From assembly GCA_964397045.1 (NCBI GenBank), contig CAYNHF010000051.1:1-64000 (forward strand): DNA of 64,000 nt, given 5' to 3'. Both the position numbers and the translations under genes were made by a program. The notes beneath the pieces are model-generated. The model worked only from the letters and a program-made list of their open reading frames with translations. It did not search any database and was not told the origin of the DNA. Source of the stretch: CAYNHF01 sp964397045. Lineage in GTDB: Bacteria; Actinomycetota; Acidimicrobiia; Spongiisociales; UBA5794. Shown in pieces: positions 16,892 through 25,093 of the stretch. Each line of letters starts with the position of its first letter. Positions within the stretch are counted from its first letter, which is position 1.

Positions 16892-17797
16892 GTGCTCCGC
16901 CCAGTCATCCTGATCGCGTCCCTCACCTTGCTCCTCGCCGCCTGCGGAGGATCAGACGGCACCGTCGCCACGGTCAACGGGGAGGACATTCCCCTCGATG
17001 CTGTGCAGAGCCTCCAGTACGACGCCGAGACCGAACTCACCATGGCTGAGTACGTCGAATTGCTCGACGTGTACATCGCGTGGACGGCCTTCACCCAGCA
17101 GGCGCGCGAGCAGTTCGGGATCGAGCCGGCAGAGGACGACATCCAGACTGAGATCACGAAAATCCTGTTCGAATCCGGCGCCCCCACCCAGGAAGCCTTC
17201 CTCGAGGCGCAGAACATTTCCGTCGAAGGGCTGCGACTGACGGCTATCCAAATCCTCATCGAGGAGGGGCTAGAGACGGCCTTGGCCCAGGAGGTAGAAG
17301 AGGTATCGCTCTCCGATGCCGAGGCCGCACTCACCGAGTTCCCAGCCGACTTCACGGACGTCTGTCTCACCCACATCCTGCTTCCGACCGCGGAGGAAGC
17401 TACCGCAGTGATCGGCCGACTCGAAACGGGGGCCGATTTCGCCGAGTTGGCAGGCACGCTGTCCCAAGACCCGAGCAGTGCTCCGGTGGGAGGCGATCTC
17501 GGGTGCGCAGCTGCGTCGGAGTTCGTTCCCGAATTCGGAGCCGCCGCCCTTGTGGAGCCGGTCGGTGAGGTATTCGGACCTCTCCAGACCGACTTCGGCT
17601 TCCACGTGATGGTGGTCGCCAGCCGGGTAGACCCGACCGTCGAGGACGTGCAGGCGACCCTACAGAGAGCCGAAATATTCGAGCGAATCGATACCTGGTA
17701 CATCGACACCCTGGCTCAAGCCGACGTCACCGTCGACCAGAAGTACGGCACCTGGCAATCGGGGTCGACGGCCCGCATCGTGCCCCCGGAGGAGTGA
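16892..17797 (+). CDS. PpiC/SurA-like peptidyl-prolyl isomerase lipoprotein
   Basis: 301 aa, GTG start. Signal peptide with lipobox LLAAC (Cys at residue 18). A SurA_N-like helical region (about 25-150) precedes a parvulin domain (about 160-255) with LTHILLPTAEEA, ADFAELAGTLSQDPSS, GGDLGC and FGPLQTDFGFHVMVV. It should act as a membrane-tethered foldase for secreted proteins, as PrsA does. There is no co-oriented neighbour close enough to call an operon. Confidence 0.9.
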   Translation: MLRPVILIASLTLLLAACGGSDGTVATVNGEDIPLDAVQSLQYDAETELTMAEYVELLDVYIAWTAFTQQAREQFGIEPAEDDIQTEITKILFESGAPTQEAFLEAQNISVEGLRLTAIQILIEEGLETALAQEVEEVSLSDAEAALTEFPADFTDVCLTHILLPTAEEATAVIGRLETGADFAELAGTLSQDPSSAPVGGDLGCAAASEFVPEFGAAALVEPVGEVFGPLQTDFGFHVMVVASRVDPTVEDVQATLQRAEIFERIDTWYIDTLAQADVTVDQKYGTWQSGSTARIVPPEE

Positions 17798-17834
17798 CCC
17801 GGACCGGAGGTACGTCGGACCGGGATTGGAGACG

Positions 17835-18263
17835 TCAGCCGTCGAGCTTCTCGTCGAGATCCCGAAGTCGTTCCGAGATTGCGTCTGGCAGGGTGGCGGC
17901 GAGTGCAGGATCAGATCTCACGAGACGACGAAACGAAGTCGCATCAAGGGCAAGCAACCGCAACTGCGTGACCGCGGTCACCGTTGCCGTTCGGTCCACT
18001 CGATCCAGCACCGCGATCTCGCCGAAGTAGTCGCCGGGTCCGAGCGTGGCGATGCGGGCCCCATCTGCGGAAACACTCGCCTTCCCCTCGATGATGACGT
18101 GGAGCGCGTGGGCCCTGCCGACCCCCTGTCGCACTATCACGTGTCCCGCTTCGTGGGTGACGTCGGCGGCCATTGCGCTCACCTGCTCGAGTGACTTGTC
18201 TGGCACGTCGACGAACAGCGGCACCCCGCGAAGCAAGACGACGAAGTTGGAATCTGTGGGCAC
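17835..18263 (-). CDS. Stand-alone cyclic-nucleotide-binding domain protein
   Basis: 142 aa from GTG 18263, chosen because GGAGG lies 4 nt upstream; the in-frame GTG at 18290 has no such site. It is one cNMP-binding beta-roll: LRGVPLFVDVP, VTHEAGHVIVRQG, ADGARIATLGPGDYFGEIAVL (phosphate-binding cassette) and RTATVTAVTQLRLLAL. There is no DNA-binding helix-turn-helix or catalytic partner, so it may act by protein-protein contact. Ligand (cAMP, cGMP or none) is unknown, although GEIAVL...RTATV fits a nucleotide-binding cassette. Confidence 0.85.
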   Translation of the reverse strand: MPTDSNFVVLLRGVPLFVDVPDKSLEQVSAMAADVTHEAGHVIVRQGVGRAHALHVIIEGKASVSADGARIATLGPGDYFGEIAVLDRVDRTATVTAVTQLRLLALDATSFRRLVRSDPALAATLPDAISERLRDLDEKLDG

Positions 18264-18387
18264 CTTGCCTCCTGGATCCGTCCTGTGCACTGCGACGTGA
18301 ATCCTACGTGTCGGGCGCCGCAGGCGCGGCCTGGCGAGTATTCGGGACTCGAGGTGATACGACAGCGAGACGTTGCGGCTTTGTGGA

Positions 18388-19212
18388 TCAGTTCTCTAGG
18401 CCACAGGCTCGTTCGCACAACAGCGGGTTCACCGTAGCGAACATCCCGTTCCGGTTTTCGACACCGGGGACGACCCACGCGTGCAGCATCCACAAATCCG
18501 TTCCGTTTACCCAGTCGCCCTCGCATTCGTCTGGGGAGACGTCCTGGTCCACGAGATACCCGTTGTCGAAGCACACTTCTAGGTGCCGGTGCCACTGGTC
18601 CGCTTCCCCTGCAAACCCCTCAGGCGCTTCGGGTGACGCCACCCAATAGGAGAAGGCGATCAACTCCGGACCCTTCCCCCGTTCCAGTTCGTCCATCAGG
18701 ATCATCGAGGGAGCGGCAGGATCGAACGCTCGATCCACGAGAGACCATTTGATCCAATGCGCGCCGGTGCCGTCCGTGATGCTGGAGCCCTCGACGTAGC
18801 CTGCCGCCGCGGCCTCCTCGGCAGTGTCCAATCCTGTGACTGCCTCTTGGGCGGCACGTAGCTGGGCGGCGAGGGTCTCGTGCTCCTCCGCTGTCATCTC
18901 CTCATGCTCGTGGCTCGAACCATCATGGTGGCCGTGGGCCTCCATGTCGTGGGGGACGCTGGCGCTTCGACTCCGGGCAAGTCCTGCCAGTGCCACGGCT
19001 TCGGCGCGTGGGAGTGCGGATCGATCGACTCCGTCTGAGAGCATCTCCGCGTCTGCGGCAGCGTCTGCTGCCTCCACTGCGAAGTAGATGGCGAAGGCGG
19101 CGGTGACCAACAGGAGGCCGAGCAGCAACAGAGCCAGGTATCGCGGAACGTAGTGGCGTGGCCGCTCTGAAGCGCGACTTGTGTCGGGGGGGCTGTCCAT
19201 CGCAGACACCAT
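18388..19212 (-). CDS. Membrane-anchored protein with His-rich linker, unknown family
   Basis: 274 aa. One transmembrane helix at about 26-46 (LALLLLGLLLVTAAFAIYF), a coiled region, then a His-rich acidic stretch (EAHGHHDGSSHEHEEM) that could bind metal. The C-terminal 150 residues form a compact domain with many aromatics (AHWIKWSLVDRAFDP, MILMDEL, LIAFSYWVASPE, WHRHLEVCF, LWMLHAWVVPG, NPLLCERACG) and four or five cysteines. I do not recognise a named family. ATG 19212 or the second ATG at 19200 (MDSPPDTS) may be the start; TATTAT lies just upstream. Confidence 0.75.
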   Translation of the reverse strand: MVSAMDSPPDTSRASERPRHYVPRYLALLLLGLLLVTAAFAIYFAVEAADAAADAEMLSDGVDRSALPRAEAVALAGLARSRSASVPHDMEAHGHHDGSSHEHEEMTAEEHETLAAQLRAAQEAVTGLDTAEEAAAAGYVEGSSITDGTGAHWIKWSLVDRAFDPAAPSMILMDELERGKGPELIAFSYWVASPEAPEGFAGEADQWHRHLEVCFDNGYLVDQDVSPDECEGDWVNGTDLWMLHAWVVPGVENRNGMFATVNPLLCERACGLEN

Positions 19213-19487
19213 AATATTCCGGGAAGGCCTCGCGGGCGGAGTTGCTTGCGTCTCCGGCTTGTTTCGCAGGACAAGAGCACCAACTCAATGAACCGGCGAC
19301 GCAGGCCGACCGCCCGCCCAGCCCCCTCCGTTGCTTGACACTCTGCGGTCCGAGCGCGACACTTCTTGGAGGCCGTGAACGCAGCATCTGCGTGCGCGGC
19401 CCTTTGTCTGCCATGAGCCCCACGGGGTGCCTGCAGACACCAGACGGGACCGGGTCCACCCGGTCGGAGCGAACAGGAGCCATTTCG

Positions 19488-19547
19488 ATGCTGAGAGCAC
19501 ACTGCACCAGCGCCACGAATCCGGCTCACCTCGTGGCGATGAGATAA
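19488..19547 (+). CDS. Possible 19-aa leader peptide upstream of the ABC exporter
   Basis: ATG at 19488 has AGGAG 9 nt upstream and the frame ends at TAA 19547 (MLRAHCTSATNPAHLVAMR). It is followed within 100 nt by two tight hairpins and then the ABC gene, which itself lacks a good ribosome-binding site. That arrangement resembles translational or transcriptional attenuation of drug-efflux genes. Weak evidence; the peptide could be chance. Confidence 0.3.
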   Translation: MLRAHCTSATNPAHLVAMR

Positions 19548-19575
19548 GGCCCTAGCGGCCCACCAGAGCCGGTGC

Positions 19576-19624
19576 CGCGGTCATCGACCGCGCCCGAGTG
19601 TTCGTTTGCGGAGGCTTCGCCTCC
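19576..19624 (+). promoter_or_regulatory. Two hairpins in the ABC exporter leader
   Basis: CGCGGTC-atc-GACCGCG (19576-19592) and GGAGGC-ttc-GCCTCC (19610-19624) are perfect tight stem-loops. The second buries a GGAGG sequence 30 nt before the ATG at 19645. They could be an attenuator or simple GC-rich structure. Confidence 0.35.
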
Positions 19625-19644
19625 ACCGACCGAAAGCCCACCCA

Positions 19645-21402
19645 ATGATTCCCGTTCGCGCCTACCTGAAACTGCTGGCCCGGTACCTGCGGCCGATGCG
19701 GGGTCGCGTGGTCGTGCTCTGGCTGGTGCTGATCGCCGTCATCGCCCTCCAGCTACTCAACCCCCAGCTCATCCGGGCCTTCCTCGACGAAGCCGCCGAC
19801 GGAGCCACCGTGTCGGATCTCATCCCGCTGGCGATCTGGTTCATCCTCATCGCCATCGCCCACCAGGCACTCTCGGTGTACGCCACCTACATCGCCGAGG
19901 ACGTCGGCTGGAGTGCCACCAACGTGATGCGTCGCGACCTCGCCGACCACGTATTACACCTCGACATGGGATTCCACAAGCGGAACACCCCCGGCGAACT
20001 GATCGAGCGCATCGATGGAGATGTCACCGCGTTGTCGAACTTCTTCTCGGCGTTTGTCATCCGGGTGCTCGCCAACTTCGTGCTGATCGTTGGCATCCTC
20101 ATCTTGCTGTGGATCGAGAACCCGTGGGTGGGTCTCGGGCTCACCGTGTTTTCGCTGATCGCATTCGTCGGCATGATCGGCGTGCAGGGAGTGGCCGTCC
20201 CCTGGTGGAAGGCGGTGCGAGCCCGTTCCGCCGAGTTCTTCGGCAATATCGGCGAGCAGCTCGGTGGCACCGAGGACACCCGAGGCAACGGCGGAACCGG
20301 TTACATGATGTACCGATTCACGCTGACGATTCGCGCCTGGCTGCCGGAAGAGATACAGGCTCGCTTCGGCTTCGCTGCCCTGTGGGGCATGAGCATCGGC
20401 TCCTACGTCATCGGGACTGCACTCGTCTTCTGGCTTGGCTCGGTCCTCTATGGCAACGGCACCCTGACGATCGGCTCCGTCTACCTGATTCTCCATTACA
20501 CCGAGATGACCCGACACCCGATGGAGCAGATTCGCGCTCAGATGGAGGACTTCCAGAAGGCAGGTGCCGGTATCTCACGCGTGGAAGAGCTCTTTGCCGC
20601 CGAAAGCGCACTGCCGATCGGTGGAGATACCCGCATTCCGTCTGGCCCGCTCAGCATCGAACTCGATGATGTCACCTTTGCGTACGACGAGGACGGCGAC
20701 GGGGTTCCAGACCGAGTCCTCCACGACATCAGCTTCGCAGTGGGGCCCGGCCGCGTCATCGGTGTGTTGGGTCGCAGTGGCTCCGGCAAAACCACTACGG
20801 CCCGGCTCCTGACCCGGCTCTACGACCCTGGCACCGGAATCGTCAGCCTCGGCGGCGTACCAGCCCGCGATGCTCACCTCGACGACCTGCGCCGCCATGT
20901 GAGCATGGTCACCCAGGACGTGCAGTTGTTCCGCGCCTCGGTGCGGGACAACCTCACGTTCTTCGACTCGAGTATCACCGACGAGCAGCTCATCGCGGTC
21001 ATCGGTGAACTCGGCCTCACTCCGTGGCTCGAAGGACTGCCGGAGGGGCTCGACACCCTGCTCGAGTCCGGCAGCTCCGGCCTGTCCGCGGGGCAGGCCC
21101 AGCTCCTGGCCTTCACGCGGATCTTCCTGAAGAACCCCGGCCTGGTGATCCTCGACGAGGCATCATCGCGACTCGATCCTGCGACTGAGGCCATGATCGA
21201 GACGGCGGTCGACCGACTCCTGCAAAACCGAACCGGCTTCATCATCGCCCACCGCCTCGACACCGTCACCAGAGCAGACGACATCCTGATCCTCGAGGAA
21301 GGACGAATCGTCGAGTTCGGCGCCAGGGAAGCCCTGGTCGCCGATCCAGATTCCAGATTTTCCCGACTCCTCGTAACCGGCATGCAGGAGGTGCTCGCAT
21401 GA
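19645..21402 (+). CDS. ABC exporter subunit 1 (TMD-NBD)
   Basis: 585 aa from ATG 19645; a TTG at 19606 is an alternative. Six transmembrane helices (about 1-310) with an ABC-type exporter coupling segment (DMGFHKRNTPGELIERIDGD), then a nucleotide-binding domain: Walker A LGRSGSGKTTT, Q-loop MVTQDVQLF, signature GLSAGQ, Walker B VILDEASS with catalytic Glu, H-loop IIAHRLDT. The signature has Ala in place of the second residue of SGGQ. Its stop overlaps the start of the second subunit (ATGA), so the two form a heterodimer. The substrate is unknown; drug or lipid export is typical. Confidence 0.93.
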   Translation: MIPVRAYLKLLARYLRPMRGRVVVLWLVLIAVIALQLLNPQLIRAFLDEAADGATVSDLIPLAIWFILIAIAHQALSVYATYIAEDVGWSATNVMRRDLADHVLHLDMGFHKRNTPGELIERIDGDVTALSNFFSAFVIRVLANFVLIVGILILLWIENPWVGLGLTVFSLIAFVGMIGVQGVAVPWWKAVRARSAEFFGNIGEQLGGTEDTRGNGGTGYMMYRFTLTIRAWLPEEIQARFGFAALWGMSIGSYVIGTALVFWLGSVLYGNGTLTIGSVYLILHYTEMTRHPMEQIRAQMEDFQKAGAGISRVEELFAAESALPIGGDTRIPSGPLSIELDDVTFAYDEDGDGVPDRVLHDISFAVGPGRVIGVLGRSGSGKTTTARLLTRLYDPGTGIVSLGGVPARDAHLDDLRRHVSMVTQDVQLFRASVRDNLTFFDSSITDEQLIAVIGELGLTPWLEGLPEGLDTLLESGSSGLSAGQAQLLAFTRIFLKNPGLVILDEASSRLDPATEAMIETAVDRLLQNRTGFIIAHRLDTVTRADDILILEEGRIVEFGAREALVADPDSRFSRLLVTGMQEVLA

Positions 21403-23189
21403 CCACCAAACGAGCCTCTGTGCCCACCGGCAGGGCGTTGTGGAGCCTCGTTCGGGCCTTCCCAGCCCGCTACGCCACCAATGTGGCGCTGTGGACCCTG
21501 ATTTGGGTGATCCCGATCATCCCCGGCCTGATCATCAAGGCGTTCTTCGACGGCCTAGAGACAGAAGGTGCTGCGTTCGACGTCACAACCCTGATTGCGG
21601 CGCTGCTCGCCTACGGGGTGGCCCGCGTCGTGATCATGTTCATCGCCATGTGGAACGACGTGAACTTCAGCTTCCGAGTGAGCAGCCTGCTGCGCCACAA
21701 CATGCTCGAGCGAATCTACGAATTGCCGGGCGCCCAGGCGATCGACGAATCCCCGGGCGAGACAATCAGTCGATTCCGCGAGGACGTCGAGCACACCTCC
21801 GAAGCCCTGACCTGGACTGTGGATGTGATCGGCTCCCTCGTCTTCGCGCTGCTCGCAATGACAATCCTCGTCGGGATCGATCCCTGGATCACACTGTTCG
21901 TATTTGCTCCCCTGGTGATCGTGATCGGTATCGCCGAGCGCGCAGGCAGCCGGATCCGCCGGAACCGGGTTGCCGCCAGGGAGGCAACCGCGGTTATCAC
22001 CGGTGCGATCGGCGAGATGTACGGGTCGGTGCAGTCCATCAAGGTCGCAGGAGCTGAGGACCGGATGCTCGAGCACTTCTCTGCGCTCAACGAGGTGCGC
22101 CGCAAGGCGATGGTACGCGACCGGGTCCTCACCGCATCGCTCGAGTCGGTGTTCTGGAACACCCTCAACATCGGCACCGGGCTGATCCTCGTGCTGGCCG
22201 CAACCTCGATGTCTGAGGGAACGATGACGGTCGGTGAGTTCGCCCTCTTCGTGTACTTCCTCAACTTCGTCACAGACGCCGTCTACTTCATGGGATTGTT
22301 CATCGCTCGCTTCCGACAGGCGGGGGTCTCCGTCGACCGAATGGTCGAACTGATGCGCGGCGCTCCATGGCAACGGCTGACGCGAAGGGCTGACCTGGCG
22401 CTTCGCGGGTCTATCACGCACCCCGCAGGAGTTCCGGATGCTGCGACGGACCGGCTGCAACGGGTAGAGATCCGCCAACTCACCTTTCACTATCCGAGGT
22501 CACACGCCGGCATCGACAACGTCGACCTCACAGTCGAGCACGGCAGCTTCACCGTCATCACCGGGCGCATCGGGGCCGGAAAGACCACCTTGCTGCGAGC
22601 AGTCCTCGGTCTGGTCGCCGCAGACGGCGGCGAAGTGAGCTGGAACGGGGTAAGCGTCGAGACGCCGGATCGTTGGTTCGTGCCACCTCATGCCGCCTAT
22701 ACGCCCCAGGTGCCGCAGCTGTTCTCCATGACTCTGCGAGACAACCTGCTGCTCGGGCGTGACGACAGCGATGAGCGGATCCATGAAGCGATCCGTGCCG
22801 CGGCGCTGGAGCAGGATTTGGCCGGCATGCCGGAAGGGCTCGACACGCTCGTAGGGCCCCGCGGGATGCGACTCTCCGGCGGACAAATCCAACGCGCCGC
22901 GGCAGCCCGCATGTTCCTGCGCAGCCCCGACCTCTATGTCTTCGACGATTTGTCGAGCGCACTCGACGTCGAGACCGAGCAGACATTGTGGGAGCGACTG
23001 TTCACCGGCGAAGGAGACGCAACCGCGATGGTGGTGTCCCATCGCAGGCCGGCGCTGCAACGTGCCGATCAGATCATCGTGATGAAGGACGGCAGAATCG
23101 ATGCAGTGGCTCCCGGAGTGGACGCTGCATTGGCGGCGTCAGATGAGTTCCGTCTCCTGTGGGAGGGCTGGCTCGAAGCATCCGAGTGA
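21399..23189 (+). CDS. ABC exporter subunit 2 (TMD-NBD) with altered Walker B
   Basis: 596 aa, overlapping subunit 1 by four bases. Six transmembrane helices, then Walker A TGRIGAGKTTLL, Q-loop YTPQVPQLF, signature RLSGGQIQR, Walker B LYVFDDLSS and H-loop VVSHRRPAL. The catalytic Glu after Walker B is replaced by Asp. In heterodimeric exporters this subunit's Walker A/B pairs with the partner's signature motif, here the altered SAGQ, so the two deviations fall in the same nucleotide site. One full and one degenerate ATP site is the expected mechanism. Confidence 0.93.
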   Translation: MTTKRASVPTGRALWSLVRAFPARYATNVALWTLIWVIPIIPGLIIKAFFDGLETEGAAFDVTTLIAALLAYGVARVVIMFIAMWNDVNFSFRVSSLLRHNMLERIYELPGAQAIDESPGETISRFREDVEHTSEALTWTVDVIGSLVFALLAMTILVGIDPWITLFVFAPLVIVIGIAERAGSRIRRNRVAAREATAVITGAIGEMYGSVQSIKVAGAEDRMLEHFSALNEVRRKAMVRDRVLTASLESVFWNTLNIGTGLILVLAATSMSEGTMTVGEFALFVYFLNFVTDAVYFMGLFIARFRQAGVSVDRMVELMRGAPWQRLTRRADLALRGSITHPAGVPDAATDRLQRVEIRQLTFHYPRSHAGIDNVDLTVEHGSFTVITGRIGAGKTTLLRAVLGLVAADGGEVSWNGVSVETPDRWFVPPHAAYTPQVPQLFSMTLRDNLLLGRDDSDERIHEAIRAAALEQDLAGMPEGLDTLVGPRGMRLSGGQIQRAAAARMFLRSPDLYVFDDLSSALDVETEQTLWERLFTGEGDATAMVVSHRRPALQRADQIIVMKDGRIDAVAPGVDAALAASDEFRLLWEGWLEASE

Positions 23190-23220
23190 TCGCCCCGGAC
23201 GCACGCAGAACCCAGCCGCG

Positions 23221-23805
23221 TCAAGATTCGATCGAGACGATCTCGATCTCGAAGGTCAGGAACTCTCCGGCGAGAGCATGGTTGGCGTCGATGACCACCA
23301 TGCCGTCATTGATCTCGACCACGGTGACGCTCTGGCCCTGCCCGCTGACCAGAGTATCGCCTGCCTGCGTCCCCTCCGGTACCTGCGCGACGGGCACCTC
23401 GATCAACGCGTCCGCGTTCTTCTCACCGTAGGCGTCTGCGGGGGCGAGGCGCACGGTCTTGATCTCGCCGAGCTTCATTCCCTGCACCGCATTGTCGAAG
23501 CCGACGATCATCTGGCCGCTTCCGACCGAGAACGTCAGCGGCGTATCCCGATCGCGGGATGAATCGAACTGCTCACCGGAATCAAGCGTGCCGACGTAGT
23601 GAACGGACACGGTGTCCCCAATCGCCACCACAACACCGTCTCCGGCCGCAACATCCGAAGGAGCCTCCGTCGTCGTCGTCTCAGCAACCGCAGCGGCCGT
23701 AGTCGTCGTCTCAATGCCTTCGGTGACGCTGCCACATGCGGATGCAACCAGGCCGAGGGCGCCGAGGGACGCGATCAGCCAGCGGATGTTCATCGGGCGG
23801 GACAT
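23221..23805 (-). CDS. FKBP-type (SlyD-like) peptidyl-prolyl isomerase lipoprotein
   Basis: 194 aa from ATG 23805, with GGAG 7 nt upstream. Signal peptide with lipobox LVASAC, a Thr/Glu-rich linker, then an FKBP domain: DTVSVHYVGTLDSGEQFDSS, PLTFSVGSGQMIVGFDNAV, GMKLGEIKTVRLAPADAYG. The inserted flap and C-terminal VVIDANHALAGEFLTFEIE identify the SlyD-like class. It would act on the outer face of the membrane, alongside the PpiC lipoprotein at 16892. It is convergent with the ABC operon. Confidence 0.92.
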   Translation of the reverse strand: MSRPMNIRWLIASLGALGLVASACGSVTEGIETTTTAAAVAETTTTEAPSDVAAGDGVVVAIGDTVSVHYVGTLDSGEQFDSSRDRDTPLTFSVGSGQMIVGFDNAVQGMKLGEIKTVRLAPADAYGEKNADALIEVPVAQVPEGTQAGDTLVSGQGQSVTVVEINDGMVVIDANHALAGEFLTFEIEIVSIES

Positions 23806-23995
23806 ATCAGGCTCCAAACGGGGATATCAGCTGGCCGCAGATTAGACATTGGCCGCCGCTACCGGTTGCTTCCGGCATGGCCGCGAGCCGGAGACCACCA
23901 TCCTTTGAACCCCGGAAACCGCGACCCGATGAAACCCGTAAACCACGACCCGGTATCCTGGGCTTCTGAGCATCGACCCAGGAGTATCCAGGAAC

Positions 23996-25093
23996 GTGCC
24001 GCGATTCAGGCCCGACATCGAGACCATCCCCACGTACGTCCCCGGCAAGCCCATCGACGAGGTCTCACGAGAACTAGGTATCTCGGATATCGTCAAGCTC
24101 GCATCCAACGAGTTCCCACTTCCCCCGTTCCCTGAAGTCCGGGCGGCCATCGCAGATGCAGCCGCCGAAGTGAACCGGTACCCCGAAGACTCGTGCTACT
24201 ACCTCACCAATGCCCTTGCCGAGGTCCTCAACGTTCGCGCAGACCACGTCTGGCTGGGAGCGGGCAGCACCCAACTGATCCGGAGTGTGGCAGCCGCGGT
24301 CGGCAGTCCGGGAACCTCCGCGGTGTACGCGTGGCCCTCCTTCATCGGATATCGAATCGCGACGGCGATGGCGGGTGCTGAGGCCATCGAAGTGCCGGTT
24401 GACGGGTCCGGCCGCCACAACCTCGGCGTTATGCAGGCCGCGATCAAGACCGATACCACCCTGGTCTACGTCTGCAACCCCAACAACCCGACTGGAACGA
24501 CCGTCCCGGACCAGGCGCTCAGTGCCTTCATCGCATCGGTTCCTGAAGATGTCCTCATCCTCGTAGACGAGGCCTACTACGAATTCGTCACCGCACCCGA
24601 CTACGCCACCCAGCTTCCGGCAGCCCTGGAACGCGACAACGTCATGGTGGCACGCACCTTCTCGAAGATCTACGGACTCGCCGGGCTCCGCGTGGGGTAC
24701 GCGGTGGCGCGGCCCCAGCTCATCTCCGCCCTGCGACGAACTCAACTGCCGTTCGTGGTCAATAACCTCGCGCAGGTCGGTGCACTCGCCGCGCTGGGCT
24801 ACCCGGACCGACTGGCCGAACGTGTCGAGGAGAATGCGGCAGGACGCGATCATCTCGAATCGGCATTCGAGCGGCGCTCGATCCCGTACTACCCGAGCCA
24901 AACCAACTTCGTGGCGTTCACGCCACCCCTCCCACCCGGCGAGTTCGCGAACTTGATGCTGCGCGAAGGAGTGATTGTGCGGCCGCTCGGGGCCCTGGTT
25001 CGGGTGACGGTTGGACTTCCAGACGAGAACGATCGCTTCCTTGCGGCACTCGACAGTGTCCTGGCAGGAGCGGGAACCGGAGGCTCCGCGTGA
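23996..25093 (+). CDS. HisC-like class I/II aminotransferase
   Basis: 365 aa, GTG start. Histidinol-phosphate aminotransferase pattern: IVKLASNEFPLPPFPEV, YPEDSCYYL, WLGAGSTQLIR, VYVCNPNNPTGT, ILVDEAYYEF and the PLP lysine in FSKIYGLAGLRVGY. Relatives with this sequence serve histidine synthesis or transaminate aromatic amino acids; the substrate is not certain without other his genes nearby. Its last bases overlap the GTG start of the 2-oxoacid dehydrogenase gene, so the two are translationally coupled. Confidence 0.88.
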   Translation: MPRFRPDIETIPTYVPGKPIDEVSRELGISDIVKLASNEFPLPPFPEVRAAIADAAAEVNRYPEDSCYYLTNALAEVLNVRADHVWLGAGSTQLIRSVAAAVGSPGTSAVYAWPSFIGYRIATAMAGAEAIEVPVDGSGRHNLGVMQAAIKTDTTLVYVCNPNNPTGTTVPDQALSAFIASVPEDVLILVDEAYYEFVTAPDYATQLPAALERDNVMVARTFSKIYGLAGLRVGYAVARPQLISALRRTQLPFVVNNLAQVGALAALGYPDRLAERVEENAAGRDHLESAFERRSIPYYPSQTNFVAFTPPLPPGEFANLMLREGVIVRPLGALVRVTVGLPDENDRFLAALDSVLAGAGTGGSA

